A stretch of 64,000 nucleotides of DNA, taken from positions 186,001 to 250,000 of the forward strand of contig JNEN01001244.1 in assembly GCA_000697355.1 (NCBI GenBank), in the 5' to 3' direction. The translations under genes and the position numbers were made by a program. The notes below the pieces were generated by a model, which saw only the letters and a program-made list of their open reading frames with translations, was not told the DNA's origin and searched no databases. Positions 12,009-23,618 of the stretch are shown piece by piece (the stretch's first letter is position 1; each line of letters opens with the position of its first letter). The stretch is from Syncephalastrum monosporum B8922. Lineage: Eukaryota > Mucoromycota > Mucoromycetes > Mucorales > Syncephalastraceae.

Positions 12009-13939
12009 TTAGCGACGGCCCTTGGACTTTTTCTGTTTTTTCACCTTTTGCTGCACATTCGCAAGTGCGTTGCTCTGTTCCAAAAGGTCCTGATACATTT
12101 CGATCGTTTTACGCACAATGTCCTGTTCGCTGTTTCGGCACAAAAGAGCATATGCCAGGCGCTGATTCTAATGGAAATTCTTGAGTTCAGTGTGTTCTTT
12201 CCCCTTTTAGCTTTGATAGGTACCTTGGTGTCATTTACTTCCGTTATTTTGGGGTATTCGTCACGACGTTCCGTAGCAAGCTGGACACACGTCGTGTACA
12301 CCAGTCGTTCCGCCCGACGATCTTTCATGCCCGTGAAGCCTTCTTCTTGCACCTGGTCAAACGCTGACTGGCTGCAGTACACGCAGTAGACCGTGATCAT
12401 CAGGTCGTCTTCGAAGATACCATCCTTATTGGCAAAAAACGGGCGGTTGTTGTCTTCTACTAACTCCTCCTCCTCCTCCTCCTCTTCTTCCTCGTCGTCG
12501 TGAGCGTGACCATGGCCATGACCATGACCGTGATCATGGTCATGGTTATGGCCCTCGCCACCACAGCAGCCGTCCTCCTCATGACGCAATACAAGTGAGT
12601 CCATGCGCGACTGGACATGTTCCTTGGCTTGGTCTTCCGTCAAAGTCGATTCGCTGCGAAGGATCCGGACGCAGGCATCAAAGATCTTTTCGCGGCCGAA
12701 CGAGATACAGTCGAACGCATTGTCTTCGTAGCAGAAGCCGTACTTGGCGAGCAAGACGCTGTTTGGATGTTCGCCATACGTGTTGAAGATCTCATCCTGT
12801 GCCTTGACGGGGCGATCCAGCACCATGTCACACGTGTCCTTTTCTTGCTCCTCCTCGTCCTGCTTCCAGAAATTGACCTTTCGCTCCTCCAGGTCCTCCA
12901 GGTCAGCCAGGGATGTATCTTCCTCTTCGCTTTCTTCCTGCTCCATCATCGCTTTCAGTTCTTGAGGCATATTCTCCATGTCTTCGTCGTCTTCCACTTC
13001 CTCGGCATCGGACATGGCCTCGTCCTCGTCCTCATCCTCGTCCCCGTCTTTCTCCTCACCCTCCTCTTCATCTTCGTTCTCGGTATCGTCACCCAAGTCT
13101 TCGCTCTCCGCTTCTTTTTCTTCCATCTCGAGGGCTTCAAGGTAGCGATGCTCACAGTACTCGGGGGCACCACACGCTTCGCACACTTCAAAGTCGCTTT
13201 CAAAGTGCACGTGCTCGCTGCCTGCGCGATGGTTGAAGATATCAGCAAAAGGCACCATGGCCATGCCGTGGTAGGCGTCAACCTCGAACGAGCGCGAGGC
13301 GACCAAGGTCGAAATGCGGCAAAAGAGGTCGAACGAGTAGTTCTTTTCAATGTCAGTAAAGACGTAGGGATGCTCCTCTAGCAAGGGCTTCACGATCGTC
13401 TCGTAGTCGTCCCGGATGTCGTTCTACATACACAGCATAAGAATCATCCCTGTCCTTCGGACGCGCCTAGGGTCGTCTCTTACCAGATCATTGTGCACTG
13501 AGGCATCGATTTCCGTGCCCTGGAGCCAAGCCTTCTCTTGCTCGGACCAAAAGACAGGCAGGTCCTCGGAGAACGGCAGCGCCTGCAGGTAGCCGTACCA
13601 GGGCGACTCGTCGTGTTGCGAGAGTTCGTACAGGACAGCCAGGGCGAGCGAGCAGCCGCCGTCAATCTGCTCGTCTTCGAGGATATTGGCGATGCCGGTT
13701 GATTTTGTCGACAGAATAGCTGTCTTGGGTATCTGGACCACTACCATTCCCCTAGTGTCAGGCTCCCGATTCCAGCAGCACAGAGGATACTTACAAGGTT
13801 GGCGATCGGATAGATCGCGTAAGGCAAACACGCCAAAGGAGCCGTTCGACAGACGAATCTCGAGATTCTTCTTGTCCCATTTGATTTCATTGGTGTCGAG
13901 CCACGCCAGGAGCGTCTTGAGCTTTGCTTCGGTGGCCAT
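12009..13939 (-). CDS. SET-domain protein lysine methyltransferase (Rkm3/Set10- or SETD6-like) with acidic and His-rich inserts
   Basis: This family methylates lysines of ribosomal or other non-histone proteins using S-adenosylmethionine. ATG at 13939 begins MATEAKLKTLLAWLDTNEIK. The split SET domain follows: NGSFGVFALRDLSD, then VVQIPKTAIL after intron 1, SLALAVLYELSQHDESPWYGY, and the core motif YHGMAMVPFADIFNH with the NH of the SAM pocket. A Cys cluster (CEACGAPEYCEH) resembles Rkm3/Set10 more than histone methyltransferases. An unusually long acidic stretch (about 13,140 down to 12,830) separates this from NTYGEHPNSVLLAKYGF, the conserved SET end. A His-rich run (12,490-12,560) precedes the C-terminal Rubisco-LSMT-like substrate domain. 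The last exon gives NQRLAYALLCRNSEQ and ends with a KKQKKSKGRR tail at 12009. About 600 aa. The exact subfamily and substrate are uncertain. Confidence 0.82.
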
Positions 13940-14353
13940 AATAGACTATGTGACAAGACTTGCAAAAAGCTTGAAAATTTGCTTTGGCGGCATTTTTTTG
14001 ACACCAGCGAATAAGAATGGCAAGAACACCTGGGAGCCAGGGACGATCCATGACGAATAGAGCACACTCTGTCTTTTTTTGTTTATATACCCTCTCATCT
14101 CTCTGGTAATTCCTACCTACATAAGATTATGTTTGCACGACATACCATAGAGTGCGTCGACTTTGCACTGTCTGTCGATCCATTATACTTATATTTTTCA
14201 AGCCAGGTTTATGTTGAGAGGCTGAACTCTGTGGGGTCGGACTTAACGCACGCAGAAATCTTTTTGTCTTTTTTTGCTCTGCACAGGGAAAGCGAGGGGA
14301 CAGGCTGTCAATTTCTCTTTTTTTTTTTTTTTTTTATCAACGTCCACAACGGC
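13940..14353. promoter_or_regulatory. Bidirectional promoter between the SET methyltransferase and UTP18
   Basis: The two ATGs (13939 minus, 14354 plus) lie 414 bp apart in divergent orientation. The region holds a TATA-like TTTATATA (about 14080-14090) and an unbroken poly(T) run of 17-18 (about 14319-14336) just before the UTP18 start. Poly(dA:dT) tracts commonly exclude nucleosomes in fungal promoters; that role here is inference. Confidence 0.5.
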
Positions 14354-16300
14354 ATGCCAACCGCAACCATGAATGGCACCCAGCGCCCGTCCAAGAAGCG
14401 CACCGAGGACGTGTTTGAGAAGGACGAGGAGGAGAAGCGGCTTGAGGCGTTCCTGTTTGGCGATCTCGTTCAAACCGATTTATGGGACAGAACCGGAAAC
14501 GAGATGTACTCGAGCGAAAGCGAAGACAACAATGAGGACGATCAGGACCAACAAGAGGAGGAGGACACAGCCGCTGATGGCGAGGTGCGTTACAAGTAGG
14601 ATCCAGTCTGAAATGAGCGTGAGATCTGACATTGTCCCAGTTCTTTTTCGATGCAGGACCTGCTGGCTTCACCATGGACAGCGAGCCCACGCCGGTCAAC
14701 ACGGGAGACGCCATGGACGAGTCCTCGGATAAGAGCGAAGCGTCGGAGGCAGACGAGACAGATGAAGAGGACGACGAAGAGGAGGAAGGAGAGCGATGGG
14801 ATGCGAAGTATGGATACAAGCGGGCCCCGGCATGGCACGACTCGGACGACGAGCGGCTTCGCATTTCCCTCTTGGGCTCCAACAAATTAAAAAAGCTGCG
14901 TAAAACTGAAAACGAGGACGTCGTCAGCGGCACCGTCTATGAACGCCGCTTACGAAGCCAGTAAGTCTTATCAAACTGCCTGTATCGAGAAGGACACTCA
15001 TCCTCTCTGTTTTCATGACAGACACGATAAAATGTACCCGCGACCTGGATGGGCCGTACCGCCGTCCGAGCGCCAGCAGCGGATACGACGCGGCTCCTTC
15101 GACTCGGCCTCGGACTCGGACGACGACGTGGACTTGAACGAAGAGCAGCGCAGCGACGAAGACCGTCTCGATTTGCTCAAGAGCACGTACGGCATCCTCG
15201 ACCAGCGCCGCCAGCACCGCTATCTGCCTCCGGGCGAGATCAACCTGCAGCGCGATCTCAGCGGCAGCAAGCTCGGCGGCCGGACGCGCCAGGCCGTCAC
15301 CGCCCTGCAGTTCCACCCCAATGCCCAAGTCCTCATGTCTGCCAGTTCAGACAAGACCCTGCGTCTGTTCCAGATCGACGGCCAGGAAAACCCCAAGATC
15401 CAGTCCGTCTTCTTCAAGGACCTGCGCATCCGCAACGCTGCCTTCCATCCCTCGGGCGACCAGGTCTTTGTCACCGGCCGCCGCCCGTACTACTATATCT
15501 ACGACGTCCAGGCCGGTGCGATCGACCGCTGCCCCGAGATCCTCGGCCGGACCCAGGATAACTTCCAAAGCAACCTCGAGGCCTTTACGCTCAGCCCCGA
15601 CGGCCGCTACATGGCCGTGCGCGCCATGAACGGCCACATCATCATTGTCAGCACACGCACCAAGCGCTGGGTCACCGACCTCAAGATGAGCGGCGCCGCC
15701 GTCAGCATGGATTGGTCGAGCGACGGCAAGTTTTTGCACACCATTAACACCGAAGGCGAGGCCTACATGTGGGACGTCGGTCAGCGGGACTGTGTCAAGC
15801 GCTGGATCGATGACGGTGCGTACGGCACCACCCGGATCAAGACGAGTCCAGAGAACAAGTATATGGCAATTGGGTAAGTCACTCGGGATAGATACGGGCT
15901 CTTTCTTTGCCATATCCATCGTTCACTCACACACACATACACACACTTTTTTTAAAAAAGATCTGAGAGTGGTATTGTCAACGTGTACGACCAGAGCGTG
16001 TACCAACCCGATCTGTATCGCCCGAAACCGCTCAAGCAGATTGGCAACCTGACGACCAAGATCACCGACCTGTGGTACAACCACGACTCACAGCTCCTCG
16101 CCATCAACAGTGCCGTCACCAAAGACGCCTTCAAGCTTGTGCATCTGCCGTCGTGCACGGTCTATCAAAACTGGCCTACTGCCCGCACCCCCCTTGCGCA
16201 CGTCACAGCATGCTCCTTTTCACCCAACAGCGACTATATGGTCATCGGCAACCATTTGGGCAAGACCATGCTGTTGCGCATGAACCATTATGCTCTATAA
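14354..16300 (+). CDS. UTP18: UTP18, U3 snoRNP / SSU processome WD40 protein
   Basis: Utp18 belongs to the UTP-B complex needed for 18S rRNA processing in the nucleolus. Four exons (14354-14584, 14641-14960, 15022-15873, 15961-16300) join in frame to 580 aa. The N-terminus has KRTEDVFEKDEEEKRLEAFL and acidic linkers, then WDAKYGYKRAPAWHDSDDE, typical of Utp18 (family motif AW.DEDDE). The WD40 propeller follows: AVTALQFHPNAQVLMSASSD, LRIRNAAFHPSGDQVFVTGR, AFTLSPDGRYMAVRAMNGHI and SMDWSSDGKFLHTINTEGE. The last blade ends in TPLAHVTACSFSPNSDYMVI and NHLGKTMLLRMNHYAL. A second in-frame ATG (14369) could also serve as start. Divergent with the SET methyltransferase gene. Confidence 0.94.
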
Positions 16301-16456
16301 ACCTCTCCATTATTATTTGCATTCCATTCTGTCTTTTCTTTCTTTTCCTTTTACATGAAACAAGCTATATATTCAAATCTATCATTCAGTGAGTCTAATG
16401 GGGTACGGAGAGAGGAGACAGTTAAGAGAGATAATTAGGTGTACAGGAGAGTAGGA

Positions 16457-16473
16457 TGTGTGTGTGTGTGTGT
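16457..16473. repeat. (TG)n microsatellite
   Basis: Eight TG units between the convergent ends of UTP18 and the ADCK kinase gene. A simple repeat with no coding context. Confidence 0.9.
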
Positions 16474-16519
16474 AAGAGAGCGGAGAGGAAAGAAGAGGAT
16501 AGAGAAAGAAGGTGATCGA

Positions 16520-18443
16520 TTAAGCGTGCGCAATGGCCTTGGGCTGTTTCTGCTGTTGCTTGCCCGTGAGCCATCGACCGACCCAGCTCGTGGATCCGAG
16601 CTGGTACAGCCAAAGCAGCACTGTGAGCGAGTAGTATTGCCACCAGACCTCGGCCAGGCGTTTAAACAGGGCCCAGTGGAACCCGAGATCGCGGATCTGG
16701 CGGATGAGCTGGTGTCGCGCGTCGAGCCACACTGCCTTGGCGCAGTAGCGTCCCATGATGACATACGTCAAGTGCTCGTCGGGGGAGGTGCGCAGGACCT
16801 CGTCCACATGGCGGAGCAAGTCATTGGTCTTGAGGAGGAGGAGCACGACGCGCGGCAGGCGGCCTAGGATATCCGACAAGTCCATGAGCATCTCGAGCGC
16901 ACCCGCCGACATGTGGTCTAGCTCGGCGTCGCTGCGGGCGGACGAGAGGTCAGCAGTCTGCACCGTCTCCCAAGCGCGTCCAGTCATGATGCAAGCAAAC
17001 AGCTGATAGGTGTCTGTGCCACCGACGCGCTTGGCATACGTCCGGATACCGTCGACGTCGCCTTGGATGAGAGACGTCCACAGGTGAGCATAGTCGACGC
17101 GCATCTGGTCGGTCAAGTCGCGGTACAAGCCGTGGTCGATCAGGACCAGGTCGAAGTTGTACTGCGATTGCTTTGGGTTCTTGGCTGGCCGCACAATCAC
17201 GTTGCCCGGGTCTATAGACAAAATGAGGTACGTGAGCTGTTGGCAGACGGTCGACTTTTTTCTACAACTTACGAGGATCGCAATGAACAAAGCTAAAGCA
17301 GCATAGAATGAGGATCGATATATGTATATTTGGATGGGGACTTACCCGTGCAAGAAGATCATCTTGGAGAAAATACGGGTGAGTTCGGAGGAGACCTGGC
17401 TCGGGTCAATGTTGTGTTCTTCCATGTACTTGATATTGTCGATACGCGCACCGTCAATAACTATCCAAGTAGCGGGGTCAGCTTGTTGGCTTCTTGTGTG
17501 TTGTTTTTCCCCATGTGTACTTACATTCCATGCAGAGAATACGTCTGCGGGCCCAGATGATCTTGGGCACGCGCAACGCAGTCCGCGCATGCGCGATATC
17601 ACTCGCAAAGTTCTGCTCGACCAGTCTGGCATTTCTCGCCTCATGCACAAAGTCCAGTTCACGCGGCAGTGACTCGCGCATCTCGGCCGTCAGCCAGTCA
17701 AAGCCAAACTCGGGAAACGCCTTCTTGATGACATCAAAGATCAAGGACACCGTCTCCATATCAATCTTGCAAAACTCGTCGAGGGCCGGGTGCTGCAGCT
17801 TGACAGCCACCCACCGCTCCCCCTGGTCGTACGCCTGGTCCGAGCGCAAGCGTGCCTTGTGCACCTGCGCCAGCGACGCTACGCCGATCGGATTCCAGTC
17901 AAAATAGTCAAAGATCGCCTCGATCGGCTGGCCATAGTCGGTGAGGAAGAGCGCTTCGACGTCCTCCTGAGGCGTGGGATCGCACCGATCCTGCAGCACC
18001 GCCATAGTCTCTGTCCATTCCGGAGGCAGAATGTACACCATGGCCGAGACGTGCTGACCGAGCTTGATGTAGATGCCGCCGAGGGATTGCAGCGCTTGCA
18101 GGACGCGGTTCGCACAACGCAGGTGGCAGGCCTTCTTGGCGGCTTTGAACTCGTCGTCGCTCGCGTAGTGTTTCGACAGCGTTTGCTTGTAGTCGAGCGC
18201 GACACGTGCGCCGACCCAACCGGCCGTGCCGCAGCGTTGCACAGCGACGGCGACATGGCGACAGTCTTCGTTGGTGTAGTAAAGCGCAGTGCCCGTCGCC
18301 ATTGTCAGTGCCGTCGTGGCGCCCAGCACTCGGCTGGCGCGTCCCAGCGCAGACCCACGACGACCCGCGGTTTGCGTGCTCAACGACCGGGCCGCCAGTG
18401 GCTTTATGCCCGGTGACCGACACAGCAGCGATCGCAGCAGCAT
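16520..18443 (-). CDS. Mitochondrial ABC1/ADCK (UbiB-family) atypical kinase, MCP2-like
   Basis: UbiB-family kinases act on mitochondrial lipid and coenzyme Q homeostasis; MCP2 is the inner-membrane yeast member related to ADCK1. The N-terminus (LLRSLLCRSPGIKPLAARSLS) is an Arg-rich presequence and is followed by a hydrophobic segment near LGATTALTMATGTALYYT. The family KxGQ motif is in GGIYIKLGQHVSAMVYILP, the Ala-rich loop is GVASLAQVHKARL, the Lys strand is WVAVKLQHP, and the EL.D motif is RELDFVHEARNA. The catalytic DPHPGN is split by an intron (donor after GATCCTC, acceptor CTATAG near 17215), and the metal-binding DxG equivalent is LIDHGLYRDL. The C-terminus has a hydrophobic stretch (YYSLTVLLWLYQL) and ends PKAIAHA. 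About 580-590 aa, roughly four introns. All signature residues are present. Confidence 0.9.
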
Positions 18444-19460
18444 CGAGCAAAATGAAGAAAGAACAGAAGGGTGTCGTACAAGTCAAAAGAACCCCACCCT
18501 GAATTTTACTGCGCGCCTCGCATTCAAGGGTAGAATCTTCGGGCCGAACATATGATTTTATAGAAGAAAAAGTATATTTCACTTTTTTCTTTATTATACT
18601 CGCATCAAGACAGGAACCTTCACTCTGGAAAGTCGGTTGTGAAGCACATGCTGCTGCTGTGCATGTATGTGCTATAGATTAGAAATAGAAAAAATGGAAA
18701 TAGAAAGGGACTTTTACTGCATTTGACAAAGTCTCCCTTCTCCTTGGGCCGTCTTTCATATAAACAGCAACGACTAAAACTGACGCTTTCCTTAGACTGC
18801 CTACATTCCATTGATTATGATGCTATCTCATGTGACTTAAATACAGTAACAATAAGCCATCAACGTGAATCGTTTTCATTTTTATTTTTAATGGGCTGAG
18901 TCCATGTGATCATGCACACGAAGAATGCAACATGTTGTCCTGGCAGTAGTTGAGTCTGTCCATTGACATGCCAAGTTGGCTGGGTGATATAAATGACAGT
19001 GACACATGTGTCAATGGTTGTCGGGTCATCTTACCTCGTGTTTTCTTAAAAAAATCAAAAGAAAGAAAAAAGAAATACTGTCGTCCATGCAAATCAAGAA
19101 AACAGAAGGCGCTCATAACTTGTTCTGGCTGGATCATGTTTGTTTGTACCTGTCAACTCCACGTCAATCAATCTTTATTTTTTTCCCATTTTTTTTATTT
19201 GATTTGATGAAACCCAGGGCTCGACACTAGGAGGAAATAGAAAATTTAGTTGTAAAGTGAAAAATGCTGGAAGATCCCTCTCAGCACATGACTGGCTGAA
19301 CTTATTTTTAGAAGGTGCAGCAAACCAAAAAAGATGGGCGGTCTGCACCTTTTTTTTCTTCTTCCCTTCCTTGACTTTTACTTTCCTTCCGCCTCTCTCG
19401 CTTTGAGCCACTTTTCCATCTTTCTTTCCTTTATTCACATCCATCACACATAGCAGCATC
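18444..19460. other. Intergenic region between divergent genes
   Basis: One kilobase between the ADCK kinase start (18443, minus) and the TBC start (19461, plus). It contains pyrimidine-rich DNA just upstream of the TBC ATG (19345-19440) and AT-rich DNA in the middle. I see no gene or repeat. Confidence 0.5.
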
Positions 19461-21304
19461 ATGACCGCTGAAGAACTGCACAGCAAACCAGCTTCCGTCC
19501 ACTCACACAGCTCGTCGTCCTCCGATTTCGGCAAATCCTCGTGGGACAACCGGTCAACCAACGAGTCGATCGAAACCGTAGCCACCTCACCACCTCACCA
19601 GGATGAACCACAGCCTCAGCAGAAGCAGCGGGCAGGTCGGCGGCGCACCCGGGGCATGACCGTCACGCAAAAGGACATACCACAGCCACCTCAACCACAA
19701 GCCAACGAAGACCAGGAGGAAGAGGAGGAAGAGGAGGAGGCGTCGTCTGTACCACAGGAGGAGAAAGAAGCGCCAAACGAACAACTGCAGCGGTCAGAAC
19801 AGGAGGGCCAGGAGGCGGCATCAATAGGAGCCCCCGCAAATGAAGTACATGAAGATATTGATTGGGGTAAGCTCTCTTGCTCTTTGTTTCATTTTCTCCT
19901 GCACGAGTGAAAATGTGTCTCACTGTAATCAATCGTGATAATTTTTCATAGAATTTTGGTCCAAAGTCATTTCCGACTTTGAAAGTGTCACCAAAACCGA
20001 GCGGCCAACGCTCTCTGTTCATATCCAGCGCGGGGTACCGCCTTCGCTGCGAGGCATGATCTGGCAACTGCTGGCAAACGCAAAAGAACCGCAACTCGAA
20101 GATCGCTATGCTCACCTGATCAACCAAGAATGCGTCTATGAAAAAGCCATCGTCCGGGACCTTCCGCGCACCTTCCCCACCCACGACTATTTCCAGTCGC
20201 AAGGCGGCCAGGACGCCCTCTTCAATGTCGTCAAGGCCTACTCACTGTACGACACCGACGTTGGGTACTGCCAGGGCATCTCGTTTATCGCCGGACCTCT
20301 CCTTTTGAATGTATGCAAAAAAATTTAATGAACCCCACTCTGGATAAGACGACTGATATGCATTTGGTATCATTCGATAGATGCCGGAAGAAGAAGCGTT
20401 CTGCGTCCTTGTACGACTCATGTCGCACTATGGCCTACGCGGCCACTTCACCCCGCAACTCGACCTCCTCCACCAGCGCCTCTACCAATTCGACGGGCTC
20501 CTGGGCGACCACCTCCCGCACGTCCACCGCCACTTTGAGACACAGGGCATCCGGTCCAACATGTACGCCTCGCAATGGTTCATGACCCTGTTTGCCTACA
20601 AATTCCCCTTGCATTTCGTGTTTCGCATCTACGATATCCTCCTTGCCGACGGCATCGAAGCCCTGTATACCTTTGGCCTGGCCCTGCTCCAGCGCAACCA
20701 GGCCACCCTGCTCAGCCTTGAGTTCGATTCGCTCGTCAACTATCTAAAGCACGACATGCTCGACGTCTACGAAGACAACGTCGCGGAGCTGATCCGAGAC
20801 GCCTACCTCATCAAAATCCCCCAGAAGCGCTTCCACAAGCTCGCCAAAGAGTACCGCGTCGAGGCCGCCAAGGCCAACAGCGAAGCCGAGGCCATCGAGG
20901 CCTTGCGGAAGCAGAATAAGACGCTCACCGAGACGGTCAAGTCCCTCGAAAACAACCTCACCCTACTCAACAAGGAGCACGCGCAGGTCGCCAACGAATT
21001 GATTGAGAGCAAAATGGAAGTGGCCCGGGTGAATGACGAGAATGACGCACTGCGGCAACAATCGCACGACCTCAAAAAAGCGCTCGAGACGTTGCCCGGT
21101 GAAATCGAGGCGCAGGTCAAGGAGGAAATGGAAATTTTGGTGACCAAAAACGCCGCGCTTGTCCAGCGCAACTCGGCCTTGGAAGACCAGATGGCCTATA
21201 TGGAAAACATGGTCGCTGATATGAAGGTCAAGTTTTCCGACAGCGAGAATGACCGCGAGACGCTGCGACAACGTCTAGCAGAACTCAAAAACCTGTGCGA
21301 TTAA
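19461..21304 (+). CDS. TBC-domain Rab GTPase-activating protein (Gyp5/EVI5-like)
   Basis: TBC proteins accelerate GTP hydrolysis by Rab GTPases in vesicle traffic. Three exons (19461-19866, 19952-20310, 20381-21304) join in frame to 562 aa. The first 135 residues are low complexity, Glu/Gln/Pro-rich with a long Glu run. The TBC domain starts at FWSKVISDFESV and has VPPSLRGMIWQLL, the arginine-finger motif IVRDLPRTFPTH (IxxDxxR), and the glutamine finger in DVGYCQGISFIAGPLL (YxQ). The TBC fold continues through QWFMTLFAYKFPLHFVFRIY. After residue 400 a long coiled coil (heptads from EYRVEAAKANSEAEAIEAL to RLAELKNLCD) matches the Gyp5/EVI5 layout. The stop is followed directly by a 23-nt A run. 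Confidence 0.92.
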
Positions 21305-21596
21305 AAAAAAAAAAAAAAAAAAAAAAAGAAAAATACATTATATATATTTTTTTTCTTTTTCTTTTACGTCTAATTTCTCACTGATGCTGTCTTCTTTTGG
21401 GCGGGTTATACGCTGCGGAGATCTGATCCCCGTTCAATGCCTTTTCTAAAAGAGGTGTCTTTCTCCTGGGTGCATTTCACCGTGTCAAGAAAAAGGACCT
21501 ATAGCAAAAGACAAAAAAAACCAAATATAACGCCTCTCGTTTTTCCTTTTGTTTACCCTCCCCTCTCTTTTCCCTTCTTTCCAGTTCCTCATCGTC

Positions 21597-23091
21597 ATGT
21601 TCTCCATTGCTCGTTGCCATCCCCTCAAGTCTTCTCTTGGTTTCTGCGCCCGTCGCGGTTACGCCGCCGCCGCTGCTGGTGAACAGGTACGCACACACTT
21701 ATCTGTCATAACCATGGTGATCACTCATATATATCTGTATCTGTCCTTTATGAAGCTCAAGAAGACGGCCCTGTACGACTTCCACGTCGGCCTGGGCGGC
21801 AGCATGGTCCCCTTTGCCGGCTACTCCATGCCTGTCTTGTACTCTGGCATGGGCGTGCTCGCGTCCCACCTGCACACGCGTGAGAAGGCTTCCATCTTTG
21901 ATGTCTCCCACATGCTCCAGACTCGGTAGGTGACTCCATAGGCTGGCTAGCAAAGGCATAGCAAAAGCATAGCAAAGGCGCTAACCATTGGCTTGCAGGG
22001 TGACCGGCAAAGACCGTCAAAAGTTCTTTGAGAAGCTGGTCGTGGCTGATCTGCACCAGCTGCCGGTGGGCCAGGGCACGCTCTCGGTCTTCACCAACGA
22101 GCAAGGCGGTATCATTGACGACACGATCATCATGCAGCAGGAGGACTCGCTCTACGTCGTGTCCAACGCTGCCTGCGCTGACAAGGACCTCGCTCACATC
22201 CGCAAGCATCTTGCTGATTTCCAGAACCAGGGCGCCGACGTTGACCTCCGCATCATCGATGATCATTCCTTGATCGCTATCCAGGGCCCCAGCGCCGCCA
22301 AGGCCCTCGAGCAGCTCGTCGGCAAGGACCTCAATGACTTTGGCTTCATGCACGGCCGCTTCCTCGACGTCGCTGGCGTGCCTTGCCACGTTGCTCGCTC
22401 CGGCTACACCGGTGAGGATGGCTTTGAGGTAAGACAACAGAGAGGGTAGAGGAGGATACATCAGGACTGACCCCCATTTTTCTTCTGCCCTGCAGTTGTC
22501 TGTGCCCACGCCCAACATTGTCGAGGTCACCGAGAAGCTCCTCGCTCACCCTGACGTCGAGATGGCGGGTCTCGGTGCCCGTGACTCTCTCCGTCTCGAG
22601 GCGGGTCTGTGCTTGTATGGCAATGATCTGGATGATACCACCACCCCTGTCGAGGGCGGTCTGACCTGGACTATCGGTAAGTCCAAGCACCTTCAAGTCT
22701 ATGCACAAAGTCCACTGATTTCATCTTTCCTTTTCTTTTTCTTTCCTCATTTCTAGCCAAGTCTCGCCGTGAGACGGGTGGCTTCCTGGGTGCTGACAAG
22801 ATCCTGAGCCAGATCAAGGATAAGAAGCTGATCCCCCGCCGCCGTGTCGGTCTGATCGTGCAGGGCGCTCCCGCCCGCGCCGGTGCCGAGATCCTCAACA
22901 AGGAGGGTGAAGTCATTGGCACCGTCACCTCTGGCTGCCCTTCGCCCAGTCTCAAGAAGAACATTGCCATGGGCTATGTCAAGAGCGGTTACCAAAAGAG
23001 CGGCACCGAGCTCTCCGTCAAGGTTCGCAACCGCGTTCAGGACGCTGTGATCTCCAAGATGCCCTTTGTCCCCTCCAACTACCACAAGTAA
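21597..23091 (+). CDS. GCV1: Aminomethyltransferase, glycine cleavage system T-protein (mitochondrial)
   Basis: T-protein transfers the aminomethyl carbon of glycine from lipoyl-H-protein to tetrahydrofolate in the mitochondrial matrix. ATG 21597 opens [20 protein letters not shown], a typical presequence; an ATG 48 nt upstream is in frame but less likely. The mature enzyme starts [15 protein letters not shown] and contains [36 protein letters not shown] (folate-site Asp) and GYTGEDGFE. It ends with [20 protein letters not shown], the conserved Arg region, and the C-terminal barrel ([28 protein letters not shown]). Five exons, about 400 aa, normal for the family. No defects seen. Confidence 0.95.
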
Positions 23092-23618
23092 ATCGGACCT
23101 GTAGATAGCAAAAAACGAACGACGCAAACCTAGTCATATACTCCACACGGCTCACACTCTATATATATAAATATTAAAATGAAGCATATACAAGCCAAAC
23201 CAAAGTATACCGTAACAAATGCCAAAGACGATGATGCAGGCTGTGTCAAATATTGTATGTGGGCGGGAAGGAGAGAGTGCGAGATGGAATGAAACATCCT
23301 GCCCAAACGGTGGAACGCTCTTGCTGAATATGTACTAGTAACTGTCTCAAGGTAGAGTGATTATCAAGCCTGTAACGGCTCGTATTTCGCTGTCAAGCGT
23401 AACACGCAAGTACCAGCATTGGCAAGTTTGGACCCGAAACGTTTTCGAATGTACATCCAGGAATGTCTAGATACCTGGACCTAGCTTATATCGATGGAGC
23501 AGGAAAAACAGTATCTATGTAGACCTATTCGCATAGCAAACTCAAGGTAGAAAAAAAATGCTACATTTGTATTGTTTTATTGTTCACATATCCACAATGC
23601 CATTCTCGTCGTCTTTTC
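23092..23618. other. Intergenic region between convergent genes
   Basis: About 530 bp between the converging stops of GCV1 and cysteinyl-tRNA synthetase. AT-rich, with a TATATATAAATATTAAA stretch after the GCV1 stop that may act in 3'-end formation. Nothing else recognised. Confidence 0.5.

Noticed and set aside
12617..13381. 254-aa plus-strand open frame rich in Leu/Val/Phe opposite the SET gene
   Set aside because: It is the complement of the acidic (GAG/GAC-rich) minus-strand exon; the hydrophobic composition follows from that and it has no independent features.
15347..15919. 190-aa minus-strand open frame within UTP18
   Set aside because: Antisense to the WD40 exon of UTP18, with no family similarity of its own.
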